Assembly (NCBI GenBank): GCA_046047615.1
Contig: JBJOHO010000050.1
Location: 5,698 to 69,697, forward strand
DNA: 64,000 bases
Direction of reading: 5' to 3'
From: ZC4RG30 sp046047615
GTDB lineage: Bacteria; Pseudomonadota; Gammaproteobacteria; Steroidobacterales; Steroidobacteraceae
Part shown: in pieces, positions 53,296-61,465 of the stretch
How positions within the stretch are numbered: the stretch's first letter is position 1
Layout: each line of letters opens with the position of its first letter
Position numbers and translations under genes: made by a program
The notes under the pieces: generated by a model
What the model was told of the DNA's origin: nothing
Database searches by the model: none
The model's input: only the letters and a program-made list of their open reading frames with translations

Positions 53296-53888
53296 CGCGC
53301 TGGGTCCTCGCCACCGGCAACGCGGGCAAGCAGCGGGAGTTGCAGGCCCTGCTGGCGCCGCTGGGCCATGCCGTGGTGATGCAGTCGACCTTGGGCGTGG
53401 TGCCGGTCGATGAAACTGGCAGCACCTTCCACGAGAACGCACTGCTCAAGGCGCGGCATGCGGCGCGCCACACGGGATTGCCCGCGCTGGCCGACGACTC
53501 CGGACTCGAGGTCGACGCACTCGGCGGCGCGCCCGGCGTCAGGTCGGCACGTTTCGCCGGGGAACAGGCAACGGACGCACAGAACCTGACGTTGCTGCTC
53601 CAGCAGCTGCGTGCGGTTCCCGCTGCCGGGCGGGGTGCCCGGTTCCGATGCGTCGTGGCGTGGGTGTCCGCGGCCGATGACCCAGCGCCGCGGTTTGCCG
53701 AGGGCTGCTGGGAGGGGCGGATCCTTGAACAAGCACGTGGCGCGGGCGGCTTCGGCTACGACCCGGTGTTCCTGCCCACCGGTTCGTCCCTCACGGTGGC
53801 CGAACTCGACGAGGCGGAAAAAAACCGTGCCAGCCACCGTGGGCAGGCGCTACGCGCCTTGCTGGCCCAGTGGGAGCAGGGCCGCTGA
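53292..53888 (+). CDS. rdgB: XTP/dITP pyrophosphatase RdgB
   Basis: House-cleaning enzyme that hydrolyses non-canonical purine triphosphates, 198 residues. The N-terminal VLATGNAGKQRELQALL, FHENALLKARHAA, LADDSGLEVDALGGAPGV and GGFGYDPVFLP are diagnostic of the HAM1 family. Start GTG overlaps the rph stop as GTGA. It is located between rph and hemW, a common gammaproteobacterial order. Confidence 0.96.
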   Translation: MTRWVLATGNAGKQRELQALLAPLGHAVVMQSTLGVVPVDETGSTFHENALLKARHAARHTGLPALADDSGLEVDALGGAPGVRSARFAGEQATDAQNLTLLLQQLRAVPAAGRGARFRCVVAWVSAADDPAPRFAEGCWEGRILEQARGAGGFGYDPVFLPTGSSLTVAELDEAEKNRASHRGQALRALLAQWEQGR

Positions 53889-55075
53889 AACCTCTGCCGC
53901 TGGGCGTCTACCTGCACTTCCCATGGTGCGTGCGCAAGTGCCCGTACTGCGATTTCAATTCCTTCACGCTGCGCGAGAGCCTGCCCGAGGACGCCTACAT
54001 CGAGGCCTTGCTGGCCGATCTTGCCGCGCAGTGCGAGGCACTGGCCGGCCGCGAGGTGGCAAGCGTCTTTCTGGGCGGGGGCACACCCAGCCTGTTCAGT
54101 CCGGCTGCGATCGGCAGGGTATTGGAGCGGCTCGCGGCCCTGTTGCCGTTGGCCCCGGATGTGGAAGTCACCCTGGAAGCCAATCCCGCCACCATCGAAC
54201 GCGGCCGGTTCGCGGCCTACCGGGTCGCGGGCATCAACCGCGTGTCCCTCGGGGCCCAGACCTTCGACCCGGCCGCCCTCGCCGCCCTGGGGCGGATCCA
54301 TTCGCCGGCAGATGTCTACCGCTCGGTGGACGAGTTGCGGGCCTGTGGGCTCGACAACTTCAACCTCGACCTGATGTTCGCGCTGCCCGGCCAGACGGTC
54401 GATGCCGCGCTCGAGGACCTCGGGCTTGCGCTGTCGCTTGAACCCGCGCATCTCTCCCACTACCAACTGACCTTGGAACCGGGGACGGTCTTCGCGGGAC
54501 GGCCGCCGGTCCTGCCGTCCGAGGACGATGCCTGGGCGATGCAGCAGGCCTGCCACGCCCGTCTGGCCGACGCAGGCTTCCAGCATTACGAGGTCTCAGC
54601 CTTCGCGCGCCCCGGGCACCGCTGCCGCCACAACCTGAACTATTGGGCCTTCGGCGACTACCTTGGCGCCGGCGCGGGTGCGCACGGCAAATTGACCGGA
54701 CTCTCACCCTTCACCATCACCCGCACGACCCTGCCTCGGGAGCCGCGCCGCTATCTCGCCAATCCGCAGGGCGGCCTTGTGCGCCAGACCGTTCCGGCGG
54801 AAGACCGTTGCTTCGAGTTCATGCTGAACAGCCTGCGCCTGGTTGACGGGTTCACCTACGACCAGTTCGAAAGCCGGACGGGGCTGCCCCGGGTCCCGTG
54901 GCTGGCGCCCTTGCAGGCGTTGGCCGAACGCGGCCTCATGGCCCTTGGCACGACGGGCGCCTGTGCCACGCCTCGCGGCCAGCAATATCTCAATGAGGTG
55001 GTCGCCGCGTTCCTGCCTGACGCAACACAAACGTCGCGTGATGTCCACACGACCCGGCCGCTTGACAATAATTGA
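53870..55075 (+). CDS. hemW: Heme chaperone HemW (radical SAM)
   Basis: Protein of 401 residues related to oxygen-independent coproporphyrinogen oxidase. The N-terminal LGVYLHFPWCVRKCPYCDF has the CxxxCxxC cluster motif with no extra Cys directly after it, which marks HemW and not HemN. SVFLGGGTPSLF, TLEANPATIE, GINRVSLGAQTF and NFNLDLMFALPGQT are family motifs, and HNLNYWAFGDYLGAGAGAH is near the C-terminus. The GTG used overlaps rdgB by 19 bases. Proposed role: heme delivery to respiratory proteins. Confidence 0.94.
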   Translation: MGAGPLKPLPLGVYLHFPWCVRKCPYCDFNSFTLRESLPEDAYIEALLADLAAQCEALAGREVASVFLGGGTPSLFSPAAIGRVLERLAALLPLAPDVEVTLEANPATIERGRFAAYRVAGINRVSLGAQTFDPAALAALGRIHSPADVYRSVDELRACGLDNFNLDLMFALPGQTVDAALEDLGLALSLEPAHLSHYQLTLEPGTVFAGRPPVLPSEDDAWAMQQACHARLADAGFQHYEVSAFARPGHRCRHNLNYWAFGDYLGAGAGAHGKLTGLSPFTITRTTLPREPRRYLANPQGGLVRQTVPAEDRCFEFMLNSLRLVDGFTYDQFESRTGLPRVPWLAPLQALAERGLMALGTTGACATPRGQQYLNEVVAAFLPDATQTSRDVHTTRPLDNN

Positions 55076-55230
55076 GGCCGTTAGCGCGTCTATTCCAAGC
55101 CGCGACTCACAATGAAAGCACAAGCCATTGTTTTGAATAAGAAAACGGCCATGGTCAAATTGTGACCGGTTTGGCAAAAAGGCTTGCGCATCCGGGCCTT
55201 GTGGCCTCGCGGCGACAGATGCCCACAGAC

Positions 55231-55253
55231 TTATCCACAGATTTTGTGGACAA
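55231..55253. promoter_or_regulatory. Inverted pair of DnaA-box-like sequences
   Basis: TTATCCACA (55231-55239) is a perfect consensus DnaA box. TGTGGACAA (55245-55253) is the reverse complement of TTGTCCACA, one base from consensus. They face each other across the 5-base spacer GATTT, forming a 23-bp palindrome-like unit about 37 bases before the candidate rpmE -35 box. A role in DnaA-dependent control of rpmE or as a DnaA-titration site is inference. Confidence 0.5.
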
Positions 55254-55289
55254 ACGGGTCAGCGCGCGCTGGCCCAGGATCGCCTGCCC

Positions 55290-55318
55290 TTGCCCGTCGG
55301 CGGCACCGGGAGTATTCT
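55290..55318 (+). promoter_or_regulatory. Candidate sigma-70 promoter for rpmE
   Basis: TTGCCC (55290-55295), a 17-base spacer and TATTCT (55313-55318) match a sigma-70 promoter at four of six positions in each box and with ideal spacing. Transcription would begin near 55325 and give an rpmE leader of roughly 80 bases. Confidence 0.45.
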
Positions 55319-55320
55319 CG

Positions 55321-55393
55321 GCGGCCTTTTTTCGGCGGCCGCAGGGCAGGGTCCAGCAGGGTCCCCCAAGCGGATTCGCCGGATCCGTCTGCC
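55321..55393 (+). promoter_or_regulatory. Structured leader before rpmE
   Basis: Possible stems: GCGGCC (55321-55326) with GGCCGC (55337-55342) around a T-rich loop; GGCAG (55345-55349) with CTGCC (55389-55393); and inside the latter CGGAT (55371-55375) with ATCCG (55383-55387). L31 genes of several bacterial groups have autoregulatory leaders, so this may be one. The assignment to a known leader family cannot be made by eye. Confidence 0.35.
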
Positions 55394-55407
55394 GAGGAGT
55401 CACCCGC

Positions 55408-55629
55408 ATGAAGTCGAACATCCATCCCGCTTACGTCGAGATCAACGTGACCTGCAACTGTGGCGCGACGTTCAAGACGCGTTCCACGGCCGGCCAGGAT
55501 CTGGGCCTCGACGTCTGTGCTGCATGCCACCCCTTCTACACCGGCAAGCAGAAGATCCTCGATACCGCTGGCCGCGTCGACAAGTTCCGCAAGAAGTACG
55601 CCGCAGCCGCGCTCGGCAACAAGGGCTGA
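55408..55629 (+). CDS. rpmE: 50S ribosomal protein L31, zinc-binding type
   Basis: Protein of 73 residues. The zinc ligands Cys16, Cys18, Cys37 and Cys40 are all present (CNCGATFKTRST and DVCAACHPFYTGKQ), so this is the C+ form and not the zinc-free paralogue YkgM. The N-terminal MKSNIHPAYVEI is canonical. GAGGAG precedes the ATG by 9 bases. It is a single gene followed by a possible terminator and gltA. Confidence 0.97.
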   Translation: MKSNIHPAYVEINVTCNCGATFKTRSTAGQDLGLDVCAACHPFYTGKQKILDTAGRVDKFRKKYAAAALGNKG

Positions 55630-55647
55630 GATCCCTGCCGGAATGCG

Positions 55648-55673
55648 GGTCCGGCGGCACGCGCTGCCGGACC
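55648..55673 (+). terminator. Hairpin after rpmE
   Basis: GGTCCGGC (55648-55655) pairs with GCCGGACC (55666-55673), a perfect 8-bp stem around a 10-base loop, 18 bases after the rpmE stop. No T-run follows. It probably ends or stabilises the rpmE transcript before the gltA control region. Confidence 0.45.
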
Positions 55674-55707
55674 TGCGTCGCAGTCGTGACCAAGTCAACG
55701 CTGCCCA

Positions 55708-55726
55708 TGTCACGGACTTCGTGACA
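55708..55726. promoter_or_regulatory. Palindromic operator-like site before gltA
   Basis: TGTCACG, spacer GACTT, CGTGACA: a perfect 7-bp inverted repeat centred about 54 bases before the gltA ATG. The half-site spacing fits a dimeric helix-turn-helix regulator. It is not a CRP or FNR consensus. The regulator is unknown. Confidence 0.4.
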
Positions 55727-55770
55727 CAATCGCCACAACCCCTCTCACGCAGCTTCAGGGTCCGTGGCGC

Positions 55771-57066
55771 ATGTCTGACAACAAGTACGAGTTGGTCGAT
55801 CCCGTCTCCGGGAAGAAAGCCCTCCTGCCCGTCCGGTCGGGCACCATCGGTCCTGATGTCCTCGACGTCTCTCCCCTGGCCAAGGAGCACGGCGTATTCA
55901 CCTTCGATCCCGGATTCGGGGTCACCGCGGCGACTGAAAGCCGCATCACCTACATCGATGGTGACGCCGGCGTCCTGCTGCATCGCGGATACCCGGTGGA
56001 ACAGCTTGCGGAGAAGAGCAGCTTCATGGAGGTGGCTTACCTCCTGCTGAATGGCGAGCTGCCGAAGAAACCGCAGCTGGACGAGTTCACCGACAACATC
56101 CGCCGCCACACGATGATCAACGAGTCGTTGCTGCGGTTTTTCAACGGCTTCCACCACAACGCCCACCCGATGGCCATGGTGTCGGCGGTGGTTGCTTCGA
56201 TGTCCGCCTTCTACCACGACTCGATGGACATCAATAACCCGCGGCACCGCGAGATCTTCGCGCATCGCATCATCGCGAAGCTGCCGACGATCGCTGCCGC
56301 CGCGCACAAGCACTCGCTCGGCCAGCCCTTCATCTATCCCCGCAATGATCTCGACTACTGCAGCAACATGCTGCACATGTTCTTTGCGGTGCCCTGCGAG
56401 GACTATGAGGTTGATCCGGTCGCGGCCCAGGCCCTCGACCTGCTGTTCATCCTGCACGCCGACCATGAACAGAACGCGAGCACCTCGACCGTGCGGCTGG
56501 CGGGCAGCACGGGTACGAATCCCTACGCGGCCATCTCTGCGGGTGTCGCGGCACTTTGGGGTCCGGCACACGGTGGTGCGAACGAAGCCGTGCTCGCGAT
56601 GCTTGAGCAGATCGGAACCGTCGACAACATTCCCAAGTACCTCGCGATGGCCAAGGACAAGTCCAGCCATTTCCGCCTGATGGGCTTCGGCCACCGCGTC
56701 TACAAGAATTTCGACCCGCGCGCCAAGATCATCCGCGCCGCCTGCCACAAAGTGCTGGCCCGCCTGGGTCGTACGGACAACCCATTGTTCGAGCTCGCGC
56801 TGCGCCTGGAGGAAATCGCGCTCAAGGATGAGTACTTCATCCAGCGCAAGCTCTATCCGAACGTCGATTTCTACAGCGGCGTCATCTACAGCGCGCTTGG
56901 CATCCCACGCAGCATGTTCACCGTGATGTTCGCGATCGCCCGTACGGTGGGGTGGGTGGCGCACTGGCAGGAGATGATCGCGGACCCTGCGATGCGCATC
57001 GGCCGCCCACGGCAGCTCTACACCGGTGCCGCCCCGCGCGATTATGTCGAGGTCAGCCAGCGCTGA
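55771..57066 (+). CDS. gltA: Citrate synthase, hexameric type
   Basis: Enzyme that commits acetyl-CoA and oxaloacetate to the TCA cycle, 431 residues, the size of the NADH-sensitive gram-negative type II enzyme. The N-terminal beta-domain (LVDPVSGKKALLPV, TFDPGFGVTAATES) is typical of that type. Catalytic residues: His in HADHEQNASTSTVR, His in GFGHRVYKNFDPRAK, and Asp in YPNVDFYSGVIY. It is convergent with a polysaccharide deacetylase gene, with a hairpin between them. Confidence 0.96.
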   Translation: MSDNKYELVDPVSGKKALLPVRSGTIGPDVLDVSPLAKEHGVFTFDPGFGVTAATESRITYIDGDAGVLLHRGYPVEQLAEKSSFMEVAYLLLNGELPKKPQLDEFTDNIRRHTMINESLLRFFNGFHHNAHPMAMVSAVVASMSAFYHDSMDINNPRHREIFAHRIIAKLPTIAAAAHKHSLGQPFIYPRNDLDYCSNMLHMFFAVPCEDYEVDPVAAQALDLLFILHADHEQNASTSTVRLAGSTGTNPYAAISAGVAALWGPAHGGANEAVLAMLEQIGTVDNIPKYLAMAKDKSSHFRLMGFGHRVYKNFDPRAKIIRAACHKVLARLGRTDNPLFELALRLEEIALKDEYFIQRKLYPNVDFYSGVIYSALGIPRSMFTVMFAIARTVGWVAHWQEMIADPAMRIGRPRQLYTGAAPRDYVEVSQR

Positions 57067-57079
57067 CCTCGCCCGCACA

Positions 57080-57096
57080 GAGGCCCTCGGGGCCTC
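57080..57096. terminator. Hairpin between gltA and the deacetylase gene
   Basis: GAGGCCC, loop TCG, GGGCCTC: a perfect 7-bp stem with a tight loop, 13 bases after the gltA stop and 9 bases before the stop of the convergent gene. Possible bidirectional terminator; no U-tract. Confidence 0.45.
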
Positions 57097-57105
57097 CCGT
57101 GCCCT

Positions 57106-57879
57106 CTATTCCATGGCGCCCGGGCCCAGCAGCCGGGCCCGCAAGCGCCGGTACCTCTGGTTCCCCAGGGCCTTCTTTGCCATCCACATGGCAGCATGGC
57201 GCGCCTCGTGGCGCAGCACCGCACGCCGGCGGCCGCTGCACCACGCACTGATGGCGTCGGCGGTCGTCGAGGCCAGCACTGCCATGCGCGGCAACACGTA
57301 GGCCCCAGGATCCGTCCAGAGGCCCGGCCGCGAGCCGCAGATCCTCAGATAGCCGACTTCGCGCGCGCACTGCACGGCGTACCGCGGCAGCCTTCCGCCC
57401 GGGGGTGCGAACACGGTCACGGCCACGCCGACACGGTCCTCGATTTCGCGGCGCGAAGAGTCCAGCTCCTGCCGGATCTGCGTGTCTGTCAGGTCATCCA
57501 GCAACCGGTGCGACCACGCATGGGACTGGACTGAAAAGCCGGCACTGGCCAGTTCGCGCAATTGCGGCCAGCTGACGAACCCCCTGCTGCCCACGGTGCC
57601 AGGATTGACGAAGAAGTCAGCCCGCAGTCCAAGATCCAGCAGGACCTGCGCGGCTTCCGTGGCGTCTGTGACCGTACCGTCGTCGAAGGTGATGCCGACG
57701 AAATCCTTTGGCAACTCGCCCGCCGCCAACCCACCGACGGCGCCAGGCCGACGCCCTTCCGCCACCAGTTGTTGCAACTGGGCGCGGAAGTCCGGACGGG
57801 CCACCGCATAGTGTGCGTCCCACTCGCCCGTGGCACCGCGAGTCGCGGGTACGGCGTGGTACATCAGGAGGGTAGCCAT
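57106..57879 (-). CDS. Polysaccharide deacetylase family protein
   Basis: NodB-homology (CE4) protein of 257 residues. It has the metal/catalytic motif GITFDDGT (Asp66-Asp67), SHAWSH with His120 and His124, and FAPPGGRLPRYAV. These are the main CE4 motifs, so a zinc-dependent N- or O-deacetylase is expected. No signal peptide is seen, which points to action in the cytoplasm or export by another route. A C-terminal basic stretch (RRRAVLRHEARHAAMWMAKK) follows the domain. It is divergent from the glycosyltransferase operon, with 156 bases between, and probably belongs to the same glycan pathway. Confidence 0.88.
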   Translation of the reverse strand: MATLLMYHAVPATRGATGEWDAHYAVARPDFRAQLQQLVAEGRRPGAVGGLAAGELPKDFVGITFDDGTVTDATEAAQVLLDLGLRADFFVNPGTVGSRGFVSWPQLRELASAGFSVQSHAWSHRLLDDLTDTQIRQELDSSRREIEDRVGVAVTVFAPPGGRLPRYAVQCAREVGYLRICGSRPGLWTDPGAYVLPRMAVLASTTADAISAWCSGRRRAVLRHEARHAAMWMAKKALGNQRYRRLRARLLGPGAME

Positions 57880-58035
57880 GGCGGATATCCAGCGTGGAAG
57901 AAGGCCGCAGGCTAGCAGGCCGGCACGGACTGGCGTTATTGCCGGGCGAATCTGTGAATCACATCCGGCCGCAGTACTGCTGCTGTGCGAGCGTTACGCG
58001 GCGGCCGAACCGGCCGCGGGGAGTGAAGCTGGGCA

Positions 58036-59157
58036 ATGACCGTCCTGTTCTGGTGCTGCGTGGCCTTCGTGGCACTGACCTACCTTGGATACCCACTGGC
58101 GATCGGCCTGCTGTCAAAGGCGAGGCGCCCGTTGACGCCCCTTCCGCCGGCGACCGGATGGCCTTCCGTGTCGGTGGTCTGCGCCGCCCACAACGAAGCC
58201 GGCCGGTTGGACGCGAAGATCCAGAACCTGCTGGATCAGCGCTATCCCGGGCCGCTGCAGTTGGTGTTCGTCTCGGACGGCTCCACCGACGAAACGGATG
58301 TCCTGCTCACCCGGAACCCCGCTGTCACGCCAGTCCTCTACGCCCCGCGTCGCGGAAAGCCTTACGCGATCGCGCGAGGGGTCGAACGCGCGACGGGTGA
58401 TGTCCTCGTGATGACGGACGCCCGGCAGAGCTTGGCGCCGGGCGCGATGGAACGGCTGGTCGGGTTCCTGCAGCACGACCAGGTGGGTCTCGTGTCCGGC
58501 AGCCTCGTCCACCGTGATCCCGCAACCCGGCAGGCACGGGATGTTGGCCTCTACTGGCGCTACGAACGCGCTATACGCCAGGCGGAAAGCCGCTGGTACT
58601 CGACCGTAGGCACCACAGGCGCCTTGTACGCCCTGAGACGCGTGGATTTCGTGGCACCACCCGAAGACGCGATTCTCGACGACTTCGAGGTGCCCATGCA
58701 GGTCCTGCGCCGCGGTCGCCGAACCTTGATTGACGAGGGCGCCTTGATCCACGACGACCTGCAGCCGGATGGTGCTGGCGAAGCGCGCCGCAAGTTGCGC
58801 ACGCTCGCAGGCAACTACCAGAGCTTCCTGCGCCACGGCTGGCTCTGGTGGCCGGGCAGCAATCCGGTCTGGGCGCAGTGGTTGCTCCACAAGGTCTGCC
58901 GCCTGCTGGTGCCGTGGGCATTGCTCTTGGCCTGGATCGCCAGCGGCCTCTCCACGGCGCCGTTGATGCGCGCAGCCTTCGTAATGCAGACGCTTGCCTA
59001 CCTGTTGGTGCCCGCCTCACGGCTGCTGCCGGCACTGCGCACGCTGCCACTGCTGGGCACCTGGCTGGTGTTCGTGGACTTGAACCTCGCCGCAATCCGC
59101 GGATTGCTGTACTACCTGCGGAGCCGCCAGGGCGCGCTCTGGGAGAAAACGTCTTGA
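58036..59157 (+). CDS. Family 2 glycosyltransferase, membrane-bound
   Basis: Protein of 373 residues. An N-terminal helix (VLFWCCVAFVALTYLGYPLA) precedes a GT2 domain: VSVVCAAHNEAGRLDAKIQNL, VFVSDGSTDET, a nucleotide-sugar site in LVMTDARQSL, and the acid pair in PEDAILDDFEVP. Two or three C-terminal helices follow (about 285-345). The layout is like processive or ICA-type synthases, but the QxxRW motif is not clear (RRKLRTLAGN lies in its place). It is the first gene of the operon; its stop overlaps the next start as TTGA. Confidence 0.88.
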   Translation: MTVLFWCCVAFVALTYLGYPLAIGLLSKARRPLTPLPPATGWPSVSVVCAAHNEAGRLDAKIQNLLDQRYPGPLQLVFVSDGSTDETDVLLTRNPAVTPVLYAPRRGKPYAIARGVERATGDVLVMTDARQSLAPGAMERLVGFLQHDQVGLVSGSLVHRDPATRQARDVGLYWRYERAIRQAESRWYSTVGTTGALYALRRVDFVAPPEDAILDDFEVPMQVLRRGRRTLIDEGALIHDDLQPDGAGEARRKLRTLAGNYQSFLRHGWLWWPGSNPVWAQWLLHKVCRLLVPWALLLAWIASGLSTAPLMRAAFVMQTLAYLLVPASRLLPALRTLPLLGTWLVFVDLNLAAIRGLLYYLRSRQGALWEKTS

Positions 59158-60362
59158 ACGGTACGGTTGTCTACGTCGTCAGCCTGTTTCCCTGCTGGTC
59201 CGAGACCTTCATCGTGCGCGAGATCGAGGCGCTGCTGCGCCGCGGCGTCGACGTGCGGATCGTGTCCCTGAAGGCGCCCAGTGAGGCAATGGTCCACCCC
59301 CAGGCTGAACGCCTGATGGATCGCGTGGTCTGTGCTGAAATGCGCGGCGGGACGTGGCGCGCGTTCCGGACAAAGCTCCGGCATCCGTGGATCGTTGCGC
59401 GCGCCGTTGGCATTGCCGTCGCCGCACTATGGCGCCACCCAGTTGCCCTGCTGAAGACCCTGGCGACCTTCCAGCGTTCGCTCGCGCTCGTCGACTGGCT
59501 CAAGGACGTCGATCCGCGTCATATCCATGCCCACTGGGCCACCTACGCTTCCTCAGGCGCCTGGCTGATGGCCCAGGTCGTCGGCAAGCCTTTCAGTTAC
59601 ACCACGCATGCGCACGACCTGTTCCTTGAGGACCACTTCATAGCGCGCAAGATCCGCGATTCCGTCTTCACGGTCACGATTTCCCGGTTCAACGTCGAAC
59701 TGATCCGCAAGCGCTACGGCGAAGCCGTGGCTGCAAAGGTCCGCGTGGTCCACTGCGGTGTCGACCTCGCCGAATTCGATGCAGCAGGCGGTGCAGGCGC
59801 TCCGACGCGCTTGCTCAGCGTCGGACGGCTGGACCCGATCAAGGGGTTCGATGTGCTGATCGACGCCTGCGCCCGTCTGCGCGACGCAGGCCACGAGTTC
59901 CATTGCGAGATCATCGGCGAGGGTGGATTGCGGCCTGCGCTGGAAGCGCAAATCGTGCAACTCGGACTGCAAGGCAGGGTGACGTTGCCGGGTGCGAGAC
60001 CACAGCACGTGGTGCGTGCCGCCATGTCCCAGGCTGGCCTGTTCATCATGCCCTCTGTCGTGGCTGCAGACGGCAACATGGACGGCATACCGGTCGCCCT
60101 GATGGAAGCCATGGCCATGAAGCGCGCCGTGGTGTCGACCTACGTCTCAGGCATCCCGGAAATCATCGAGGACGGGATCACCGGCCTGCTGGTGAACCCC
60201 GGGGATGCAACCGCGCTGGCATCCGCCTTGGAGCGGCTGCTGCTGGAACCTGCCTTGCGCGAGACGCTGGGGATTGGCGCGCGCGCCTGCGTCAGCCGCG
60301 ACTTCGATGCCGACGTCGAGGGCGGCAAGATCCACGAAATGATCAGTGCGGGTTCATCGTGA
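59154..60362 (+). CDS. Family 4 glycosyltransferase
   Basis: Cytoplasmic GT-B fold glycosyltransferase of 402 residues. VVSLFPCWSETFIVREIEAL is the N-terminal acceptor-domain start seen in exopolysaccharide GT4 enzymes. HIHAHWATYAS, TTHAHDLF, LLSVGRLDPIKGFDVLIDA, the donor-site EEG-equivalent GNMDGIPVALMEAMAM and the Glu in IPEIIEDGITGLLV follow. The TTG at 59154 is selected because it overlaps the preceding stop as TTGA and has GGGAG 8 bases upstream; no ATG or GTG fits. The stop overlaps the next gene as GTGA. Confidence 0.9.
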   Translation: MNGTVVYVVSLFPCWSETFIVREIEALLRRGVDVRIVSLKAPSEAMVHPQAERLMDRVVCAEMRGGTWRAFRTKLRHPWIVARAVGIAVAALWRHPVALLKTLATFQRSLALVDWLKDVDPRHIHAHWATYASSGAWLMAQVVGKPFSYTTHAHDLFLEDHFIARKIRDSVFTVTISRFNVELIRKRYGEAVAAKVRVVHCGVDLAEFDAAGGAGAPTRLLSVGRLDPIKGFDVLIDACARLRDAGHEFHCEIIGEGGLRPALEAQIVQLGLQGRVTLPGARPQHVVRAAMSQAGLFIMPSVVAADGNMDGIPVALMEAMAMKRAVVSTYVSGIPEIIEDGITGLLVNPGDATALASALERLLLEPALRETLGIGARACVSRDFDADVEGGKIHEMISAGSS

Positions 60363-61465
60363 CACGCCTGCGCGTCCTGATCATCACGGATGAACTTGAG
60401 ATCGGCGGCACCCAGCGCCAGATCGCGAGCCTGGTGAAGGTGCTGCCGTCCCACGGGGTGGACGCTGGCGTCCTGTTCTTCCGCCACCGGTCGCACCTCG
60501 CCGACGAGATTGAAGCCAGCGGCTGCCCAGTGGTGCAGGTCGAGCGCCGCGGACGCCTGGACATCGGGTTCCCATGGCGACTCGCACGCGCGATCCGCGC
60601 CTTCAGGCCCGATGTGATCCATGCCTTTGCACTCGCCGGTGAATTCTGGACCGTCGTGGCACGGCTGCTCCAACGACGGCCGCCACCGTTGGTCACCTCG
60701 ATACGCGGCCGCTACGAGTGGTACAGCACGCGCGATTGGCGGGCCAAGCGCTGGATCTCCTCACACTCCCGTCGCGTGGTGTCGAATTCTGCCGCGGGCG
60801 CAGACTATGCCGTCACCTGTGGCGGCGTCCGCCAGGACCAACTCGACATCATTCCCAACGGCATCGACCTTGACGCCTTCGACGCCTCCGCCCGAAGAGG
60901 CTGGCCCAGCGGCCTGCCGACGCTTCCCGGCGGCCGGGTGCTGTTCGTGGGCCGCTTTGTCGACCACAAGAACCTGCCCTGCCTGCTCCGCGCCCTCGCC
61001 TTGCTCAACTCGCGGGGGCGGCCCACAGGCGCCTACCTTGTCGGCGATGGGCCACTGCGGGAGCCGCTCAACGCCCTGGCCGGCGGGATGGGCATCGGGC
61101 ACCTGCTCTGCTGGCTCGGTGAACGAAGCGATGTCCCTGCCCTGATGGCAGGCGCTGATTGCGTGGTACTCCCGTCACATCGGGAGGGACTGTCCAACGC
61201 TATTCTTGAAGGCATGGCGGCTGCCCGGCCCATTGTGGCCACTGCAGTCGGTGGATCGGTTGAATTGGTGAGTGACGGGGTGACCGGCATCCTGTGCCCG
61301 GATGACGATGCCGGGCGCCTGGCCGAAGCACTCGCCCGTGTACTCGATGACCCCGCATTGGCGCGCCGGATGGGCGTTGCCGGCCGCGAACGCATCGTCC
61401 AGGACTATTCCGCCCAGGCCTTGGGACGACAGATGAGCGGCATCTACAAGGAAACGGCACGGTGA
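60359..61465 (+). CDS. Family 4 glycosyltransferase
   Basis: GT-B glycosyltransferase of 368 residues. RVLIITDELEIGGTQRQIASL is the classical N-terminal glycine loop, then DVIHAFALAGEFWTVV, VVSNSAAGADYAV, IIPNGIDLDAFD, VLFVGRFVDHKNLPCLL, LPSHREGLSNAILEGMAAA with the EGLSNAILE donor motif. The start is GTG overlapping the upstream stop as GTGA, and the stop overlaps the downstream GTG in the same way. It probably adds one sugar of a lipid-linked repeat unit. Confidence 0.92.
   Translation: MTRLRVLIITDELEIGGTQRQIASLVKVLPSHGVDAGVLFFRHRSHLADEIEASGCPVVQVERRGRLDIGFPWRLARAIRAFRPDVIHAFALAGEFWTVVARLLQRRPPPLVTSIRGRYEWYSTRDWRAKRWISSHSRRVVSNSAAGADYAVTCGGVRQDQLDIIPNGIDLDAFDASARRGWPSGLPTLPGGRVLFVGRFVDHKNLPCLLRALALLNSRGRPTGAYLVGDGPLREPLNALAGGMGIGHLLCWLGERSDVPALMAGADCVVLPSHREGLSNAILEGMAAARPIVATAVGGSVELVSDGVTGILCPDDDAGRLAEALARVLDDPALARRMGVAGRERIVQDYSAQALGRQMSGIYKETAR

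Larger units (their letters stand above)
55076..55407. other. 332-base gene-free region between hemW and rpmE
   Basis: No coding region is supported here. The first part (55076-55180) is clearly richer in A and T than the rest of the window and holds a short inverted repeat GGTCA-N5-TGACC at 55153-55167. Next is an inverted pair of DnaA-box-like sequences (55231-55253), a candidate promoter (55290-55318) and a transcribed leader before rpmE that can form several stems. These parts are listed separately. Confidence 0.7.
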
